A stretch of DNA of 64,000 bases from an uncultured Opitutia bacterium (GTDB taxonomy: Bacteria > Verrucomicrobiota > Verrucomicrobiia > Opitutales > Opitutaceae), in contig CAIUWA010000013.1 of assembly GCA_903902745.1 (NCBI GenBank), positions 45,873 through 109,872 of the forward strand, given 5' to 3'. Shown piece after piece: positions 60,130 to 64,000 of the stretch. The position numbers and the translations under genes were made by a program. Under the pieces are notes generated by a model. The model was given only the letters and a program-made list of their open reading frames with translations. It searched no databases and was not told where the DNA came from. Every line of letters starts with the position of its first letter. Position 1 is the first letter of the stretch.

Positions 60130-62286
60130 ATGTCGCTTATGAAAAGGTTTGCCTGTCTCGCTGTTGCCCTGCTCCTGGCGGTTTCGTCCCGTGCCCAGTG
60201 GAACTATCCCTCCACGCGGACGGTGGAGGTTAAGGACACCTATTTCGGAAAAACGTACACCGACAGCTACCGCTGGCTGGAAAACCTGAAGGACAGGGAG
60301 GTCGAGGGTTGGTTCAAGGCCCAGGCCGAGCTCACGGACGGGCTGCTCGCAAAGATCCCGGGCAAGGACGACCTCGTTCGGGAATGGATGGCCATGGATA
60401 AGCTTCAGCCGGCCCGGTACACCTCCATCAAATATGAGAATGGCCGGGTCTTCTACAAAAAGACCCTCGGCGGCGAGAACGTCGGGAAAATCTACTTCCG
60501 TGAGGGCTGGACCGGCCAGGAGAAGCTCCTCTTCGACCCCGGCACCTACAAGGCGGGGGTGACCACCACCGTCGAAAGCTTCATTCCAGCGCTCGACGGC
60601 CGCCATGTGGTCATGGGTTTTTCCTCCGGCGGCGCCGAGTTCTCCGAGCTGCGCGTCATCGACGTCGACCGTGCCACGCTGCTGCCCGAGAGCATCTATC
60701 CATCCTACGGCCCGATCGGCTGGACGCCCGACAGCCAGGGTTTCTTCTACGACGCTGGCAAGGTCACTGACATCAAGAGCCTCGAGATCGAGCTGAACCG
60801 CAAGACGCGGATCCATGTGCTGGGCACCGCTGTCGCCGCGGATGTGGATTTCTTCAGCAACGAAAGCTACCCCGGCCTCGGCATCACGCCGAAGGAGTTT
60901 CCCTCCGCCTACATTGACGAGTCCACGCCCGAGTACCTCCTCGCCCAGCTCAGCACGGTGCAGAACGAGATGAGGATGCTCTACGCCCCCGCCGCCGCGC
61001 TGCAGCACCCGCCGGTGAAGTGGCAAGTCCTCTGCGAGCCGACGGACAACCTTGTCCGCGGCTTGGAATTCTTCGGCGACCACGTCTACGCCGTCACACA
61101 TGAGAACGCCCCCCGGTACAAGCTCGTGCGCACGAGTGTGGCGCATCCCGACTGGAAGCATGCGGAAACCGTCCTGCCCGAGGCCGCCGATTCCATCCAG
61201 TCCGTCACCAAGAGCAAAAATTTCCTGTTTATCGTGTATTCCAACGGCGTGGTCTGCCGCGTGGTGAAGCTCGACCCGTCGACGGGCAAGTCCTCCGAGC
61301 TCCAGCTGCCCGGCTCCGGCACGGTTCTGATTTCCTGCCCGGACTGGTGGACCGACCGCTGCATCGTTTACCTCACGTCCTGGATTTCCCCGACGACGCT
61401 CTATGATTGCGATGGCGCGACGGGGACTTTTGCGAAGAGCATTTTCAACACGGCGATTTCGTATCCCGGCTACGAGAACCTCGTCACCGAGGAGGTGGAG
61501 GTGCCGGGGCATGATGGCGTCATGATCCCACTGTCCATCATCCACCGGAAGGACCTGCCCATGGACGGGAGCAGTTGCTGCATTCTCGAGGGTTACGGGG
61601 CATATGGCGTCAGTTACAAGCCGGGTTTCACCGTGCGCAGTTCCATCGCCCTGCGGGGAGTGGTCGTCGCCTACGCCCACCCGCGCGGCGGCAGCGAGAA
61701 GGGCGAGGCGTGGTATCGGGCGGGCTACAAGACCACCAAGCCAAACACCTGGAAGGACTTCATCTCCTGCGCCGAGTATCTGGTGAAGCGCGGCTACACC
61801 AGCCCGGCGAAGCTCGGCGGCACCGGCACCAGCGCGGGCGGCATCCTGATCAGCCGGGCCATCACGGACCGGCCCGACCTGTTCGGCGCGGCGGTGTGCA
61901 ATGTCGGCTGCGCGAATGCCATGCGCCTGGAATTTTCCTCGAACGGGCCGCCGAACATCCCGGAATTCGGCACGGTGACCGATGCGACCGAATGCCTCGC
62001 GCTCTACGAGATGGACGGCGTCCAGCACGTCCGTGCCGGCGTGAAATATCCCGCCGTGATGGGCGTGGGCGGGTGGAACGACCCCCGCGTGCCCGTGTGG
62101 CAGCCCGGCAAGTTCGTGGCCGCCGTGCAGGGAGCGAGCACGTCAGGGAAGGCCGTCCTGATGAAGGTCAACTACGACAACGGGCACTTCACCGAGGACA
62201 AAGCCGTGACCTTCGGAAACTTCGCCGGCCAGTTTGCCTTCCTGCTGTGGCAGACGGGCCATAAGGACTTCCAGCCCGCGAAATAG
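60130..62286 (+). CDS. Secreted prolyl oligopeptidase (S9A)
   Basis: 718 residues from ATG 60130 (ATG 60139 is equally possible; neither has a ribosome site). Signal peptide to about residue 23. Seven-bladed propeller (about 70-430) and alpha/beta-hydrolase catalytic domain: S568 in GGTGTSAGGI, D651 in GGWNDPRVPVW, H686 in DNGHFTEDKA. The family cleaves peptides after Pro. The domain boundary SDSYRWLENLKDREVEGW and final FLLWQTGHKDF are typical. The usual GGS(A/N)GG appears as GTSAGG. Periplasmic peptide use. Confidence 0.88.
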   Translation: MSLMKRFACLAVALLLAVSSRAQWNYPSTRTVEVKDTYFGKTYTDSYRWLENLKDREVEGWFKAQAELTDGLLAKIPGKDDLVREWMAMDKLQPARYTSIKYENGRVFYKKTLGGENVGKIYFREGWTGQEKLLFDPGTYKAGVTTTVESFIPALDGRHVVMGFSSGGAEFSELRVIDVDRATLLPESIYPSYGPIGWTPDSQGFFYDAGKVTDIKSLEIELNRKTRIHVLGTAVAADVDFFSNESYPGLGITPKEFPSAYIDESTPEYLLAQLSTVQNEMRMLYAPAAALQHPPVKWQVLCEPTDNLVRGLEFFGDHVYAVTHENAPRYKLVRTSVAHPDWKHAETVLPEAADSIQSVTKSKNFLFIVYSNGVVCRVVKLDPSTGKSSELQLPGSGTVLISCPDWWTDRCIVYLTSWISPTTLYDCDGATGTFAKSIFNTAISYPGYENLVTEEVEVPGHDGVMIPLSIIHRKDLPMDGSSCCILEGYGAYGVSYKPGFTVRSSIALRGVVVAYAHPRGGSEKGEAWYRAGYKTTKPNTWKDFISCAEYLVKRGYTSPAKLGGTGTSAGGILISRAITDRPDLFGAAVCNVGCANAMRLEFSSNGPPNIPEFGTVTDATECLALYEMDGVQHVRAGVKYPAVMGVGGWNDPRVPVWQPGKFVAAVQGASTSGKAVLMKVNYDNGHFTEDKAVTFGNFAGQFAFLLWQTGHKDFQPAK

Positions 62287-62438
62287 GCTGCCGCAGTCGA
62301 AGCGGAATTGCCCACGGACCACACGGAAAGTATTCCGAACTGGACTCATGCGGGATGTAGGGGCGTGCCTCGTGCGCGTCCCGGTTTGCAGTGCGGGGGG
62401 CTTTGCGAATCCTCTTATTTCGCATATCGGTTACGGCC

Positions 62439-63461
62439 ATGAAGAAAATTGGTTTCCTGTCCTTTGGCCATTGGACGCCCTCATCCCAGTCACAGACGCG
62501 GTCGGCGGCGGATGTGCTTTTGCAGTCGATCGACCTTGCGGTCGAGGCCGAGCGGCTCGGGATGGATGGAGCCTATTTCCGGGTGCATCACTTCGCCCGC
62601 CAGCTGTCATCGCCGTTTCCCTTGCTCGCGGCGGTCGGCGCCCGGACCCGCCGGATCGAGATCGGAACCGCCGTCATCGACATGCGGTACGAGAATCCCC
62701 ACTATATGGCCGAGGATGCCGGCGCGGCCGATCTCATCGCCGGCTCGCGTTTGCAGCTGGGTATCAGCCGCGGCTCGCCTGAGCAGGTGATCGATGGCTG
62801 GCGTTACTTTGGCCATCAGCTCAATGAGGGTGAGGACGATGCGGCCATGGGGCGGCGTCACGCCGAGGCATTTTTGGAGCTGCTCGGCGGGAAGGGCTTT
62901 GCGAAGCCCAACCCTCGTCCGATGTTCGCCAACCCTCCCGGGCTCTTGCGGCTCGAGCCCTTTTCCGCGGGTTTGCGCGAACGGATCTGGTGGGGCTCGG
63001 CGACCAATGCGACGGCCGTCTGGGCGGCGAAGCTCGGCCTGAACCTGCAGAGCTCGACCCTCAAGTTCGATGAGTCGGGCGAGCCGCTGCATGTCCAGCA
63101 GGCCGCGCAGATCCGCGCCTTCCGGAAAGCCTGGGGCGAGGCGGGCCACAAGCGCGAACCGCGCGTGTCCGTGAGCCGGAGCATCTTCCCGCTGATGAAC
63201 GACCTCGACCGCTCCTATTTCGGGAGTGACGCGGAGCAAACGGACCAGATCGGCTTTCTCGACTCGACGACCCGCGCCGTCTTTGGCCGGGGCTATGCGG
63301 CCGAACCCGACGTACTCATCGATCAGCTCCGGAAGGACGAGGCCATCGCCGAGGCGGACACCGTTCTGCTGACGATCCCGAACCAGTTGGGCGTAGCCTA
63401 CAACGCCCACATCATGGAGGCCATCCTGACCACCGTCGCGCCGGGCCTCGGCTGGCGCTGA
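62439..63461 (+). CDS. LLM-class flavin-dependent oxidoreductase
   Basis: 340 residues from ATG 62439 (MKKIGFLSFGHWTPSSQSQT). Luciferase-like TIM barrel: SIDLAVEAERLGMDGAYFRV, RTRRIEIGTAVIDMRYENPH, DLIAGSRLQLGISRGSPEQV. Bacterial luciferase-type monooxygenases use FMNH2 or F420; this group has no known substrate. Cytoplasmic. Starts upstream are spurious. Spacer 62287-62438 has a GTAGGGGCGTGCCTCGTGCG hairpin and the word TGGACTCATGCGGGA. Confidence 0.87.
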   Translation: MKKIGFLSFGHWTPSSQSQTRSAADVLLQSIDLAVEAERLGMDGAYFRVHHFARQLSSPFPLLAAVGARTRRIEIGTAVIDMRYENPHYMAEDAGAADLIAGSRLQLGISRGSPEQVIDGWRYFGHQLNEGEDDAAMGRRHAEAFLELLGGKGFAKPNPRPMFANPPGLLRLEPFSAGLRERIWWGSATNATAVWAAKLGLNLQSSTLKFDESGEPLHVQQAAQIRAFRKAWGEAGHKREPRVSVSRSIFPLMNDLDRSYFGSDAEQTDQIGFLDSTTRAVFGRGYAAEPDVLIDQLRKDEAIAEADTVLLTIPNQLGVAYNAHIMEAILTTVAPGLGWR

Positions 63462-63571
63462 ACCGTTGCGGCGCGGTTGGGTCGCCGCAACAGGCGACAA
63501 AAGCGGCCGTCGTGACCCGAGATGGGCTGCCCCCACTCGGGCCACCACTCCAGTCGCCTTCAACCGAGGCC

Positions 63572-63916
63572 TCAGTCATGTGACTGGCTCAGGTGCTGGA
63601 GTCGCCATCGGTCTCCCTGAATGAGCGCTTCATTCTTGGCGCGGGTCCATTTCTTGATTTGTCGTTCGCGGCGCACGGCCATCATTTGGCTAAACGGCCC
63701 TTCGGTGTGAACCAGCCGCATGATGAGATTGTCCCGCGTGTGTCTGGCGCCCGTGCCAGACTGGTGTTGCTGCAGCCGACGTGGCACATCGTTGGTCGAG
63801 CCGACATAAAATGTCCCGTTGGCGCAAAGGAGGAGGTAGACAAAGAAGCCGCCCGGAATCGGCGGTGGAGGCCGGATGGCTGGGATGAAGCCGAGGCCCT
63901 CGGATGAATTCATCAC
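63572..63916 (-). CDS. GIY-YIG nuclease-domain protein
   Basis: 114 residues. GIY-YIG core FFVYLLLCANGTFYVGSTND with catalytic Arg in DVPRRLQQHQSGTGARHTRD and the later ERQIKKWTRAKNEALIQGD, matching the small UPF0213/YhbQ group. Probably a structure-specific DNA endonuclease; role unproven. The start could be 63916 or 63913. An N-terminal proline-rich extension (IPAIRPPPPIPGG) precedes the domain. Confidence 0.82.
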   Translation of the reverse strand: MMNSSEGLGFIPAIRPPPPIPGGFFVYLLLCANGTFYVGSTNDVPRRLQQHQSGTGARHTRDNLIMRLVHTEGPFSQMMAVRRERQIKKWTRAKNEALIQGDRWRLQHLSQSHD

Positions 63917-64000
63917 CGACTGAAACGTCCCAGAAAGGCGGAATCTTTCCTCGGACTGTTGAAAGCCTTTCGACGCGCTTCGCTTGCTCAGGGCATTCGA
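63917..64000. other. Right-edge stretch without a gene
   Basis: AAAGCCTTTCGACGCGCTTC and GCTTGCTCAGGGCATTCGA resemble the family-K block near 18885 (AGCTTGTCGAACGG). Too short to say more. Confidence 0.35.

Noticed and set aside
59608..62028. 806-residue open frame on the minus strand
   Set aside because: Antisense shadow of the prolyl oligopeptidase and paralogue genes in high-GC DNA; no recognisable domain, while the + strand has clear motifs.

Overview
The window is GC-rich chromosomal DNA that fits the Verrucomicrobiota, most likely Opitutaceae. This is inference from content: two planctomycete/verrucomicrobial cytochrome modules (DUF1592-type diheme protein plus Tat-exported DUF1552 protein), an rpoZ with typical Opitutaceae wording, a bacterial CE15 glucuronoyl esterase, many Tat- and Sec-exported carbohydrate-active proteins, and intergenic spaces filled with long imperfect palindromes. 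No rRNA, tRNA, CRISPR array, phage gene or transposase gene was found.

Layout. 1-6.4 kb: end of a YVTN beta-propeller gene, then PepSY protein, TonB-dependent receptor, PmtA-like methyltransferase and an OmpR/EnvZ-type two-component pair. 6.6-13.6 kb: an unusual signal peptidase I, a NAD-dependent DNA ligase without BRCT and with an export-like N-terminus, an ECF sigma factor fused to a membrane segment and a TonB C-terminal domain, its membrane coiled-coil neighbour, and a secreted protein of unknown family. 13.9-28.2 kb: sugar uptake and catabolism on the minus strand (RhaS/Q/P/T-like ABC importer, two ACS-family MFS carriers, a rhamnonate-dehydratase-like enolase-superfamily enzyme and a 3-hydroxyacid dehydrogenase), interrupted at 20.7-24.4 kb by a nickel/cobalt regulator-exporter pair and three unknown small genes. 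28.5-52.3 kb: two cytochrome/DUF1552 modules (the second with an ankyrin gene) around an esterase/lyase region (aldo-keto reductase, cupin, CE15 esterase, type B carboxylesterase, diheme cytochrome, TMTC-like membrane protein, CE1-like esterase, PL22-like propeller) and rpoZ. 52.4-64 kb: HAD phosphatase, rlmN, esterase, Tat-exported amidohydrolase, ABC exporter, a paralogue of the 12.6 kb secreted protein, prolyl oligopeptidase, LLM flavin oxidoreductase and a GIY-YIG protein.

How the genes fit together. The rhamnose-type importer and the dehydratase suggest uptake and non-phosphorylative oxidation of a deoxysugar. The exported esterases and propeller lyase suggest attack on pectin or glucuronoxylan esters. 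The PepSY/receptor/two-component block looks like a regulated outer-membrane uptake unit. The nickel/cobalt pair is a self-contained detoxification unit.

The most striking features are (1) a dense set of several families of intergenic palindromes, built from short repeated words, some of which supply stop codons or terminators and two of which run into coding sequence (ABC exporter linker, ligase N-terminus); (2) the sigma-TonB fusion; and (3) the export-signal DNA ligase.
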